A DNA stretch of 6,199 nucleotides from Methanobrevibacter sp. (GTDB lineage: Archaea > Methanobacteriota > Methanobacteria > Methanobacteriales > Methanobacteriaceae), in NCBI GenBank assembly GCA_017652345.1, contig JAGCBE010000526.1, positions 1 through 6,199 on the forward strand. Direction: 5' to 3'. Made by a program: the position numbers and the translations under genes. Within the stretch, counting starts at the first letter, position 1. Each line of letters begins with the position of its first letter. Below the pieces are notes generated by a model. It ran no database searches. It saw only the letters and a list, made by a program, of their open reading frames with translations, and had not been told where the DNA came from. Below, piece by piece: positions 1 to 5,822 of the stretch.

Positions 1-48
1 GAGGTAGCCAACCGACTCAGGAACTTCCATTCCGTGGCTTTGAGTCAT
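1..48 (-). CDS. Possible 5' end of a gene running off the left edge
   Basis: An ATG at 48-46 opens a frame that stays open to the window edge and reads MTQSHGMEVPESVGYL. It would be the next gene after the packaging ATPase, 42 nt downstream of that stop, on the same strand. The upstream stretch has only a poor ribosome binding site (GGGAAGTGG), unlike the GGAGG sites of the other genes. Codons such as TCG, CTC and TAC are less AT-biased than in neighbouring genes. A competing reading exists on the plus strand: positions 3-53 are open in frame 3 and end in TAA, giving a C-terminus TQELPFRGFESF of a convergent gene. Sixteen codons cannot decide between them. I do not recognise either peptide. 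Confidence 0.3.
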   Translation of the reverse strand, partial: MTQSHGMEVPESVGYL

Positions 49-90
49 TCTAAACCACTTCCCATTTATAATGTATCATATGTTATTAAA

Positions 91-1068
91 TTATTCAATT
101 ATAGCTAAAAATTTACACTTGGTCGTATAGTCGGAAAATTCCAAAGTGCCTTTAGCGTATTCCATCGGAAGAAATCTTCCATAGGATCTGTAGAACATAA
201 GCCCGTTATCCTTAGTATTAAATTCAGGGATATTAGTAGCCTGAATATTACAGACGTATTTCTTGAATGATGATTTATGGATATATAAATACATATCATC
301 AACTTTGCATATCGGCTTGTATTCCCTGATATTTCTTTTAACTATCCCATAAAAAGAATCATTAGCGAACTTGTTTTCTATATTCTCTTTAAAGATCCGA
401 GTTCCTTCAAGGCCAGCATAAGTTGAAGTATTCTTTTTAAGTTCTGATATTTCTGACTCAGGAAGAAGTAAGAGCTTATCCTTAGTTTTAAACTTATGCT
501 GATCAGCTCTTAGCATACTTTCAATAGTTCCTATTAAATTATAACCAGCAAGTATCGGACTGTTTAAGGACTGAGCATTTGATAATAAAATATTGTAAAG
601 CGGCGCTTCTCCTAGAAGCTCCCTATTACGGCCTATGGTTTCACGCATATTCACGAAGCACTTAAACTGGTCGAAATTAAGTTTTCTGTCTTCTATAAAT
701 TCATCAAACAAAACATAGTCCACATCTGACAGATCCGCGCCGCGGTAGTTCTTGAATATTGATAACGGCGCTGCATATCCTAAATTCCATTTTTCTTCAC
801 TGGCAAAGTCAAAAATATTAAAGTGTTCCTTTTCAGGTACAATGTGTATATCATATCCTTTATCTTTGTTGATCCTTTTAAAAGGGTTTCCGAAGTCTGT
901 AGCACTTTCATCGATCTGTACTTTTGTATTTCTGATGTACATAAATCTTTTTCTATTTTCGATCAAATAGGAAAGCGCGGAATAAGTTTTGCCTATCCCG
1001 CGCCCGCCTATTATGATCGATATAGGTTTAAGATCATTTATATGATCAGCTATATCGAACCACTTCAT
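91..1068 (-). CDS. phi29 gp16-type genome packaging (encapsidation) ATPase
   Basis: This 325-residue protein is the motor ATPase that pumps phage DNA into the prohead; phi29 gp16 is 332 residues. Seen in the sequence: Walker A GGRGIGKT (residues 21-28), followed by the strand-like RFMYIRNTK (41-49) matching phi29's FIYVRRYK; YAAPLS (98-103) matching WAIPLS; Walker B VLFDEF (119-124) with D122 and the catalytic E123; GRNRE (146-150) matching FRNRE, where arginine-finger-type residues lie; and LLSNAQSLNSP (161-171) matching phi29's LSNAVSVVNP, the sensor-like segment. The start ATG follows the TAA of the 117-residue gene with no gap (TTAATTAAATG), and GGGAGG lies 11 nt upstream. In phi29 the gene belongs to the late, structural transcript; here it is the distal part of the replication-gene block. 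In the phi29 system the motor also needs a packaging RNA, which I could not find here. Family assignment is firm; role is by homology. Confidence 0.93.
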   Translation of the reverse strand: MKWFDIADHINDLKPISIIIGGRGIGKTYSALSYLIENRKRFMYIRNTKVQIDESATDFGNPFKRINKDKGYDIHIVPEKEHFNIFDFASEEKWNLGYAAPLSIFKNYRGADLSDVDYVLFDEFIEDRKLNFDQFKCFVNMRETIGRNRELLGEAPLYNILLSNAQSLNSPILAGYNLIGTIESMLRADQHKFKTKDKLLLLPESEISELKKNTSTYAGLEGTRIFKENIENKFANDSFYGIVKRNIREYKPICKVDDMYLYIHKSSFKKYVCNIQATNIPEFNTKDNGLMFYRSYGRFLPMEYAKGTLEFSDYTTKCKFLAIIE

Positions 1069-1422
1069 TTAATTAAGATCCTCCCAGCTTATGCCATAGC
1101 AAGTACGGCCAAAAGTCTTATCAGTAAATTCCTGAATAGTAAAGCCTACCTTTCCAGCAAGGATATCATTTACATCTTCTTCAGATGTAAGGATCTGCTT
1201 TACTTCATCTGTCATATAGTCAGGAAAATCAATAAAGCAGTTGTCAGTGATCGCTACTGGATGATCACCAAACTTACCCTTCTTATTGATGTACAAGCCG
1301 CGAAGCGTATAGATGTTATCAGGTGCTTCCTTGTACAGTTTTTCGCGCGTCATATACTCAAAACCTTCAGTATTTACGCCCCAGTCAATGCCGCCTTTGT
1401 TGTGTCTTTTTGCAAAACTCAT
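1069..1422 (-). CDS. 117-residue early protein, possibly a ssDNA-binding protein
   Basis: A complete gene with a strong site, GGAGG at 1433-1429, 6 nt before the ATG, inside the leader TTTTAGGAGGTAGCAAA. The protein is soluble, with no membrane segment or signal. Visible blocks: a strand-rich middle (YTLRGLYINKKGKFGDHPV, residues 38-56; AITDNCFIDFP, 57-67), an acidic helix (TDEVKQILTSEEDVNDIL, 71-88), then KVGFTIQEFTDKTFGRTCYGISW (91-113). A strand-helix-strand layout with aromatic and basic residues, placed between replication genes, would suit an OB-fold-like ssDNA-binding protein such as phi29 p5, and proteins of similar look occur in related gut phages from memory. I cannot prove that from sequence alone. 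It abuts the packaging ATPase start exactly, so the two are probably co-translated. The preceding gap of 53 nt suggests a separate translational, perhaps transcriptional, unit. Confidence 0.88.
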   Translation of the reverse strand: MSFAKRHNKGGIDWGVNTEGFEYMTREKLYKEAPDNIYTLRGLYINKKGKFGDHPVAITDNCFIDFPDYMTDEVKQILTSEEDVNDILAGKVGFTIQEFTDKTFGRTCYGISWEDLN

Positions 1423-1475
1423 TTGCTACCTCCTAAAATTTATTATTTGTGATATATTCCAAGCCAAAAGGCCAG
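1423..1475 (-). promoter_or_regulatory. Leader between the small-gene block and the 117-residue gene
   Basis: This 53-nt gap is one of only two sizeable breaks inside the operon. Reading on the minus strand it holds GGCCTTTTGGC, a 3-4 bp stem with no U-tract, too weak to call a terminator, then ATATCACAAATAATAAATTTTAGG and the ribosome binding site. The last part resembles the leader of the 58-residue gene (ATATCAAATATATTTAGG then AGGTAGCC), suggesting a common leader module. No clear -35/-10 pair was found. Confidence 0.35.
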
Positions 1476-1643
1476 TTACTTAAATAAATATGAAAACTCC
1501 ATTTTTACGCTCATAGTGCCAAGCGTTGTAGTAATATCGAGAATACATTCATCTGTATCATTATCATTACACTTTTGAGCTATAGTTAATAATTCATTTA
1601 GAAAAGATCTGCTAAGATTCAGATCTTCAAATACTTTATCCAT
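1476..1643 (-). CDS. Small 55-residue hypothetical protein
   Basis: The ATG at 1643 shares one base with the TAA of the previous gene (TAATG), a classic coupled start, and AGAGGTG lies about 6 nt upstream. The frame encodes MDKVFEDLNLSRSFLNELL, then TIAQKCNDNDTDECILDI (residues 21-38), then a strand-like tail TTTLGTMSVKMEFSYLF ending in TAA. The protein is acidic in its first two thirds; residues 1-23 look like an amphipathic helix and 34-54 like strands. No membrane segment and no family recognised. The position between a small membrane protein and the 117-residue protein puts it in the early operon. Support for coding comes from the coupled start, good ribosome binding site and tight packing rather than from homology. 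Confidence 0.72.
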   Translation of the reverse strand: MDKVFEDLNLSRSFLNELLTIAQKCNDNDTDECILDITTTLGTMSVKMEFSYLFK

Positions 1644-1867
1644 TATTCACCTCTTTTCACAGAATCTGTATCAGCATAAACTTTTCCAGCTTCATCATGC
1701 ACCATCTTGCCGTATTTTGAATTAAGTATCATCTTTGATCTGCGGTACCCATTTTCTCTTATTTTCTCAACTCCGATCCTGATCAATCTTAAATTGATGA
1801 TTATAGTGTAAGTATTCCATACAACTGTAAGAATCAGAATAATAAGTAATACATCTGTAAAATTCAT
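1643..1867 (-). CDS. Single-pass membrane protein with condensed DNA-polymerase B and C motifs
   Basis: This 74-residue protein begins with a hydrophobic segment (TDVLLIILILTVVW..IIINL, residues 4-26), then a basic stretch (LRLIRIGVEKIRENGYRRSK, 27-45) expected to lie in the cytoplasm. The tail is striking: KMILNSKYG (45-53) fits the family-B polymerase motif B, KxxxNSxYG, residue for residue, and VYADTDSVK (63-71) fits motif C, YxDTDS. The two are 13 residues apart, where phi29 polymerase has about 65 and the polymerase encoded here 73. Motif A, the exonuclease motifs and the thumb are absent, so it cannot be an active polymerase. Its NSKYG differs from NSCFG in the local polymerase and the codons differ, so it is not a recent copy of that gene. 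phi29 encodes small membrane replication proteins (p1, p16.7); a similar role is an inference. AGGGAG precedes the ATG by 9 nt. Confidence 0.82.
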   Translation of the reverse strand: MNFTDVLLIILILTVVWNTYTIIINLRLIRIGVEKIRENGYRRSKMILNSKYGKMVHDEAGKVYADTDSVKRGE

Positions 1868-1868
1868 T

Positions 1869-2036
1869 TTAATAAACTCCCTGACTTTTTAAATAATCTG
1901 TAAGCTCACGATACAGATCTTCGTGAGTAGTCTGATCCTGAAGAAGCTGCCTTATAACTTTAAGAGCTTCTTCAGATCCGACACGCCGTCCGTCTTTATA
2001 TCCATCTGTATAGCCTTGATAATATCCTTTATTCAT
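1869..2036 (-). CDS. Small 55-residue hypothetical protein, helical, Gly/Tyr-rich N-terminus
   Basis: ATG at 2036 lies inside the end of the preceding gene (8-nt overlap), with AGGGGA about 10 nt upstream. The product starts MNKGYYQGYTDGYKDGRR, a Gly/Tyr/Asp repeat of the form GYxxGYxDGxxxG that is common at the start of small phage and bacterial helical proteins, where glycine and aromatic residues alternate about every four positions. It continues as one long helix, VGSEEALKVIRQLLQDQ (19-35) and HEDLYRELTDYLKSQ (38-52). No membrane segment, no recognised family. The TAA is followed after one base by the ATG of the membrane protein downstream, so the two are likely translated together. Confidence 0.72.
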   Translation of the reverse strand: MNKGYYQGYTDGYKDGRRVGSEEALKVIRQLLQDQTTHEDLYRELTDYLKSQGVY

Positions 2037-2214
2037 TGACTACTTTTCCCCTGAGTGCGAAATCTGTATCAGTCATTGTATATTTACGCTTAAATGTGTC
2101 CAGTACCTTAAAGCCGTCTTTTTCAAGCTTTACAGCATCGTAGCGGCCGTATATCTCTTTTTCTTCTTTAGTGATCTTATTGATCACTTTAGTTACAAGT
2201 ATCGTTCTTATCAT
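2029..2214 (-). CDS. Small 61-residue hypothetical early protein
   Basis: I place the start at the ATG at 2214 (MIRTILVTKVINK), because AGAGGAG sits 7 nt upstream; an in-frame TTG at 2232 lies within or before that site and is less likely. The predicted protein is basic and strand-rich: IRTILVTKVINKITKEEKEIYG (2-23), GFKVLDTFKRKYTMTDTDFALRGK (34-57). A two-hairpin layout with a helix between and the closing 'KYTM..TDFA' pattern recalls a loose set of small phage proteins of 60-100 residues, but I cannot name a function. It overlaps the previous gene by 26 nt and the next by 8 nt. GATACAGAT, coding Asp-Thr-Asp here, also occurs in two genes downstream. Confidence 0.78.
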   Translation of the reverse strand: MIRTILVTKVINKITKEEKEIYGRYDAVKLEKDGFKVLDTFKRKYTMTDTDFALRGKVVNE

Positions 2215-2413
2215 CTTTTTGCTCCTCTTCAAGTTCTTTTTTTAACTCATTAATTTTCTCAGTTACAGCTATGATGAAAAGCTCTTTATCTGTAAGATCT
2301 TTTGTTATTGCATGAAATAAAGCTGTAACTTCAGCTAAATACTGCTGCTTGCAATGGAAATTTATTTCAACTTTTATCGCTTCGCGCTCAGGTGCATATT
2401 CAACTTTTATCAT
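2189..2413 (-). CDS. 74-residue hypothetical protein with acidic coiled-coil tail
   Basis: GGAGG at 2427-2423 directly abuts an ATG at 2422 but lies 9 nt before the ATG at 2413, so I choose 2413 (MIKVEYAPEREAIKVEINF). The first 20 residues look like a beta hairpin; residues 24-40 (QQYLAEVTALFHAITKD) and 41-65 (TDKELFIIAVTEKINELKKELEEEQ) are helices, the second with heptad-like hydrophobic spacing and a very acidic end. The C-terminal codons for EEEQKDDK contain the ribosome binding site and start of the next gene, so the tail composition is partly dictated by overlap. The first codons, ATGATAAAAGTTGA, are identical to those at the second ATG of the DNA polymerase gene. No family recognised. 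Confidence 0.82.
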   Translation of the reverse strand: MIKVEYAPEREAIKVEINFHCKQQYLAEVTALFHAITKDLTDKELFIIAVTEKINELKKELEEEQKDDKNDTCN

Positions 2414-2537
2414 TTTTTTCATCCTCCAGCTGTAAGATTATGCCAAGTGCAATAAATAATAGCAGTATAATAAAAGGCATTATCACAATGGCAAGTAATA
2501 TTAAGACTGTAATAAATATAATTTTTAATAGAATCAT
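2400..2537 (-). CDS. Tiny 45-residue membrane protein
   Basis: ATG at 2537 overlaps the TGA of the preceding gene as ATGA, a typical coupled start; a modest CGGTGA lies about 7 nt upstream. The product is almost all hydrophobic: ILLKIIFITVLILLAIVIM (2-20), a proline at 21, then FIILLLFIALGIILQL (22-37), and a charged tail EDEKNDKS. That fits either one long or two short membrane segments, with the charged tail in the cytoplasm. It ends in TGA and overlaps the next gene by 14 nt; its last codons (CTG GAG GAT GAA) supply that gene's GGAGG. Small hydrophobic proteins in phages include holins and membrane anchors for replication; the position among early genes favours the latter, as inference only. 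Confidence 0.75.
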   Translation of the reverse strand: MILLKIIFITVLILLAIVIMPFIILLLFIALGIILQLEDEKNDKS

Positions 2538-2773
2538 ATTATCGTCACCGTTGAAAAATCAGAAAAATCAAGGCAAGCTGTTTTTATTTCAGGATTATAA
2601 GTTAGGTATATCTTATCCTCTTCAGCTGGTTTAGTTATCTGTATTTTAGGCGATAAGCTGATATTGTAAGTATCAGCTTCTTCGATCAGATATTCTTTAG
2701 CATACCAGCCTTCAGGAAGGATAGAATCACAGATCTTAAAAGCTTCTTTTGATATATTATGTATTTTGATCAT
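2534..2773 (-). CDS. 79-residue hypothetical early protein
   Basis: Two in-frame ATGs are 9 nt apart (2782 and 2773). GGAGG at 2787-2783 touches the first and is correctly spaced from the second, so the protein most likely starts MIKIHNISKEAFKICDSILP. Residues 7-18 look like a helix; the rest is strand-rich (TYNISLSPKIQITKP, 35-49; KIYLTYNPEIKTACLDF, 54-70; STVTII at the end), compatible with a small beta-sandwich or an OB-like fold. No membrane segment. It overlaps the gene before by 17 nt and the gene after by 4 nt. I do not recognise a family. Confidence 0.8.
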   Translation of the reverse strand: MIKIHNISKEAFKICDSILPEGWYAKEYLIEEADTYNISLSPKIQITKPAEEDKIYLTYNPEIKTACLDFSDFSTVTII

Positions 2774-2933
2774 CTGTTTCATCCTCCAATACTACAATAA
2801 TATGGCCATCACAAATAGAAAATGTGTGTATTTCTCTATTCTGATTAGCAAGTAATACATCTGAATCGATGTGCGTGCCATCTTCAAGAAAAACTGGCAC
2901 TAAGCATCGATCCCAAAATTCCATAAGTTTCAT
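2757..2933 (-). CDS. Small 58-residue hypothetical protein
   Basis: The ATG at 2933 follows TTTAGGAGGTAGCCAAATT, with GGAGG 10 nt upstream, the best ribosome binding site of the small-gene block. The product reads MKLMEFWDRCLVPVFLEDG, then THIDSDVLLANQNREIHTF (20-38), then SICDGHIIVVLEDETDDQNT. It is acidic, strand-rich, and has a C-terminal hydrophobic strand (HIIVVL) before the charged tail. It is the first gene after the polymerase, separated from it by 44 nt that carry a repeated AT-rich motif, so it may head a separately regulated unit. Its last codons overlap the next gene's ribosome binding site and start. No family recognised. Confidence 0.76.
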   Translation of the reverse strand: MKLMEFWDRCLVPVFLEDGTHIDSDVLLANQNREIHTFSICDGHIIVVLEDETDDQNT

Positions 2934-2961
2934 AATTTGGCTACCTCCTAAATATATTTGA

Positions 2962-2985
2962 TATTAAATATTACATATTAAATAT
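2962..2985. repeat. AT-rich tandem motif, left copy (TATTAAATAT x2, 14-bp period)
   Basis: TATTAAATAT occurs at 2962-2971 and 2976-2985, starts 14 bp apart. The same pair with the same 14-bp period occurs at 5851-5874. The left pair spans the polymerase stop codon (2980-2978) and the gap before the 58-residue gene. An exact 18-bp string, ATATTTGATATTAAATAT, is shared between 2954-2971 and 5857-5874. These are the only four exact copies of the 10-mer I found. Operator for a phage regulator is the simplest reading. Confidence 0.7.
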
Positions 2986-5101
2986 ACTCTATATCTTCTC
3001 TATTTTCAAGTGCATTCTGAAGAAGATCTAAATACTCACCAGTTACACCAATCTTATAGGTATTATCGATCAGCGCCACATTAGAAGCCGTCAAAAACTT
3101 ACAGTGATCTATAGTTATTTCATGTATGTTATCGTCATTGTAGAAGGCTGTAAGATGGCCTGAATCAAATAGCACAGTGCCAATATCAAAAGAGTCTATG
3201 CCGTTTTCTGTAAAGTATTCACTGCCTTTAGACTTATTTACTCCAGCAATAGTCGATACAACTTCAACTTCGCCTTTTTCAGTAGCTGAATATACATACT
3301 TTTTAGCTCCTAAGGTCTTAAATTCATCATAAACGCCGTTATCATAGTTCTTACATTCATCCTCCCATACGCCCATATATTTGATCTTACCGTCTTTTGT
3401 TTCAGCATAAGCACCGTGTTTTATGGCTTCTTCAATAAGGATCTTATTTCTGTCTTCAAAAGTCTTTTCGTGATCACCGCGAAATTTAATCGAGTCCGTA
3501 TCGCAGTAGACTACATCACTTCCAACTTCCCACAGCATTTTTCTGAGTCTAAATCTGGCATTAGCTGTGATCCATACGCCGTGCTGGTATGATAAGAAGC
3601 TGTTACGGCTCTTATAAAATTTATCGAGAAGCTCTTCCAGCGGCTTATCATCTTCAGTATACTCGTGGCCTACATCATCATAAGTAATAAGCTGCTTATC
3701 TATTCGCATTACCATGCAGCCGAAGCAGCTGTTTAGACTGTTCTTACTCTTGTTATATTCATATACTTTGTCAGGATCATTTTTTAGAAGCGTCTTCTTC
3801 CTGAAGTAGTCCATGACAACATTTTTTATCTTATCTGACAGCGGCGCATATACTGAAGCATATATATTACGCATCATAATATCAGTAAACAGATACTCAT
3901 GCTTTATAATTTCAAGATCAATATCAGTTATTGTCATCTGAACATATGAAGCATAGATAACACGGCCGTTATCCACTATCTTATCAGGTGTAAACTTCTT
4001 GCACTTGGCCAGCGGTATATATGGTATTCCAGTATTACCGATATAAACAAGATCCTTAAATATGACTTCAATAAGCAGCGCATATTCTGAAGTATCTGTA
4101 TTCATATAAGTCGATACATTCATTTTTGTAAAAGCTGTCTGCGGGTACAGATCCATTATCATAGCAGCTGGATAAGCTGATGCTTCATCCCTTGCATGGA
4201 TATTCTTTAAAAGCTGCCTTGAATAGTCAATATTAGCGTGAGTATCGCCGCCGCGGAAAGCATCACGGCACATAGGATATAACACTTCATCCAGCGCATT
4301 ATTCTTAAATAACGTGCGATATTTTTTATCGCCAGTTACTGAAGATCGAAGATCCCGCCTGACATAACCAGTAGAAGTTAAAGGCATTGTAGTCAGTGTA
4401 TCAGTAAGAAGACGCGACTTTATACATTCAGATAAGCCGCGCACATCGTTATAACAGTATGCTTCTTCAGTTTCTGATAGCGGCGTTATAGGCGTTCTTA
4501 TCTTGCCATAATCATAAGTATCAACCAGTTTATAATGCTTTACGCCTATTTCATTCTTACAGAACTTTGACAAGCTCATATTTGACAAGGCATATGAACA
4601 CCTGAACTCGATCCCTTCAGAAGTAAGTATTTTAAGCGGTTTTCGCACATCTTTAAAAAAGCCTTCTTCATAATTTATAAAGCGGTTCATGAAGGCCCAT
4701 TCGAATGGAAGATTGTGTACGAAAATAACAAGTCTGTTTTTAAGCGATAGATTCATTCGTTCCTGAAGCGTTCTGATCAGGATCATGAACTCATTCCAAG
4801 TGCGGCCGAAGCATACACAATCGTCAATACAGAATTGCCAGTGATACATAAAAGCGAAGGGTGCTGGATCTGTTATTATTTCGCCTTTTTTATTCTTATG
4901 AAATATGTTCGTAGTTTCAATATCGAAGGCACACGGAATATTAAGATAATTCACGCCGCGTTTAGTTGAGTCCTTACATTCAAGCATTTTCCGAAGTAGC
5001 GGCAGCTCTTCGATCTTGTATACTTTTTCTTCTACAGTTTTATATACTGGTTCTCCCTTATCATCGAAATGATCAACAATATCAACTTTTATCATCCTCA
5101 T
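2978..5101 (-). CDS. Protein-primed family-B DNA polymerase
   Basis: This 707-residue enzyme replicates the linear genome from the terminal protein, with 3'-5' proofreading; phi29 polymerase is about 570. Exonuclease motifs: ExoI FDIETTN (D60, E62), ExoII HNLPFE (N130, E134), ExoIII Y215-x3-D219. Between exonuclease and polymerase lies FRGG (282-285), equivalent to phi29's YxGG. Polymerase motifs: A, DEASAYP (D305, steric-gate Y310); B, KNSLNSCFG (453-461); C, YCDTDS (532-537); then KKY (600-602), the primer-binding KxY motif. The A-B and B-C intervals (148 and 73 residues) leave room for TPR1 and TPR2, the insertions specific to protein-primed enzymes. The extra length is mainly about 50 residues N-terminal and 50 C-terminal. 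The ATG at 5101 is 10 nt from AAGG; the ATG at 5095 is 16 nt away. The gene begins 15 nt after the terminal protein stop, with its ribosome binding site overlapping that stop. Confidence 0.97.
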   Translation of the reverse strand: MRMIKVDIVDHFDDKGEPVYKTVEEKVYKIEELPLLRKMLECKDSTKRGVNYLNIPCAFDIETTNIFHKNKKGEIITDPAPFAFMYHWQFCIDDCVCFGRTWNEFMILIRTLQERMNLSLKNRLVIFVHNLPFEWAFMNRFINYEEGFFKDVRKPLKILTSEGIEFRCSYALSNMSLSKFCKNEIGVKHYKLVDTYDYGKIRTPITPLSETEEAYCYNDVRGLSECIKSRLLTDTLTTMPLTSTGYVRRDLRSSVTGDKKYRTLFKNNALDEVLYPMCRDAFRGGDTHANIDYSRQLLKNIHARDEASAYPAAMIMDLYPQTAFTKMNVSTYMNTDTSEYALLIEVIFKDLVYIGNTGIPYIPLAKCKKFTPDKIVDNGRVIYASYVQMTITDIDLEIIKHEYLFTDIMMRNIYASVYAPLSDKIKNVVMDYFRKKTLLKNDPDKVYEYNKSKNSLNSCFGCMVMRIDKQLITYDDVGHEYTEDDKPLEELLDKFYKSRNSFLSYQHGVWITANARFRLRKMLWEVGSDVVYCDTDSIKFRGDHEKTFEDRNKILIEEAIKHGAYAETKDGKIKYMGVWEDECKNYDNGVYDEFKTLGAKKYVYSATEKGEVEVVSTIAGVNKSKGSEYFTENGIDSFDIGTVLFDSGHLTAFYNDDNIHEITIDHCKFLTASNVALIDNTYKIGVTGEYLDLLQNALENREDIEYI

Positions 5102-5116
5102 AAGATGGCTACCTTC

Positions 5117-5806
5117 TTATTTTGATTGCGCAACCGAAGTCCATTCTGACCATATTGTAAAAAGATCTTTATCAGTTTCCCCTTCTTTATAAGATCTGTA
5201 TGCTTCATTAAGATCTTCCACCGAAGCGCCAGCTGCTACAGCTTCACCAGCGTCATTTAATATATGACTGCTGTAAAGCCTTTTCTTTATGTCCTCCCAC
5301 GCGTTACTATCGAGGAAATCAAGGAAATTCTTTTTATAATTTTCTATGGCTTTATCCACATCTTCAGGACTTGCATCTTTTGGAAGATTTTTATAAGCAT
5401 CTGACAGATCAAGATATGGCTGGATAATCTCTTTAGTTTCAGGATCTACAGACTGTGTTGTCAAACTTTCCCATATTGCTTCACGGCGCTTTATTTCTCC
5501 AGCTGGTGTAGAAGTCTGCCAGCGTAAGAAGTTTGACTCACTCTTTACCTGATCATACAGATCATCAAGATCGAGCTTCTTGGATCTGCTGAAGCGATCT
5601 GTTTTTGATATATCAAGATCTTTGATTGATTTAGTAGCTCTTTTATAAGCCGCTGTAGTATCAAGGCCAGCTTTTTCAAGAGCTGACAGACGCGTGTTAG
5701 CTCTTTTGGCTAGTATTTCGTTCTGAAGTCTAAGGCCTTCAATATCGCCAGCTTCATATAGTTGTCTTAAATATTCAGTTGTAGGCACTTCTTTTGGTTT
5801 TCTCAT
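5117..5806 (-). CDS. Putative terminal protein (replication primer)
   Basis: A 229-residue protein directly upstream of the polymerase, the place and strand held by terminal protein genes in phi29 relatives (phi29 TP is 266 residues). The terminal protein gives the hydroxyl of a Ser, Thr or Tyr to which the polymerase joins the first nucleotide, and it stays attached to the 5' ends. Seen here: a soluble, mostly helical protein without membrane segment; an N-terminal helix with LAKRANTRLSALEKAG (32-47), close in pattern to the 'ANMRYQFEKNAYG' segment of phi29 TP; a basic middle (KTDRFSRSKK, 68-77); SESNFLRWQTST (89-100); and helices to the end. The priming residue cannot be picked; Ser220, Thr223, Ser224 and Ser228 lie near the C-terminus. 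The start has GGAGG 8 nt upstream (5819-5815). Assignment rests on position, size and weak similarity. Confidence 0.75.
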   Translation of the reverse strand: MRKPKEVPTTEYLRQLYEAGDIEGLRLQNEILAKRANTRLSALEKAGLDTTAAYKRATKSIKDLDISKTDRFSRSKKLDLDDLYDQVKSESNFLRWQTSTPAGEIKRREAIWESLTTQSVDPETKEIIQPYLDLSDAYKNLPKDASPEDVDKAIENYKKNFLDFLDSNAWEDIKKRLYSSHILNDAGEAVAAGASVEDLNEAYRSYKEGETDKDLFTIWSEWTSVAQSK

Positions 5807-5822
5807 ATTGCATACCTCCGTA

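Noticed and set aside
1..10. GAGGTAGCCA at the left edge, matching the extended ribosome binding site but on the plus strand
   Set aside because: No start codon follows at a usable distance on that strand, so the match is probably chance, or coding sequence of a minus-strand gene.
105..302. A 65-codon minus-strand frame
   Set aside because: It is nested out of frame within the C-terminal part of the packaging ATPase, whose motif-bearing frame is clearly the coding one.
752..970. A 72-codon plus-strand frame
   Set aside because: Antisense to the Walker A to Walker B part of the packaging ATPase; no independent support.
823..1452. A 209-codon open frame on the plus strand
   Set aside because: It lies antisense to two well-supported genes (packaging ATPase and 117-residue protein), has no ribosome binding site, and its product has no recognisable pattern. 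It is a shadow frame.
1458..1475. GGCCTTTTGGC hairpin as an intrinsic terminator before the 117-residue gene
   Set aside because: The stem is only 3-4 bp and no T-run follows in the direction of transcription.
2392..2634. An 80-codon plus-strand frame over the small-gene block
   Set aside because: It is antisense to three tightly packed minus-strand genes with good starts, and has no ribosome binding site of its own.
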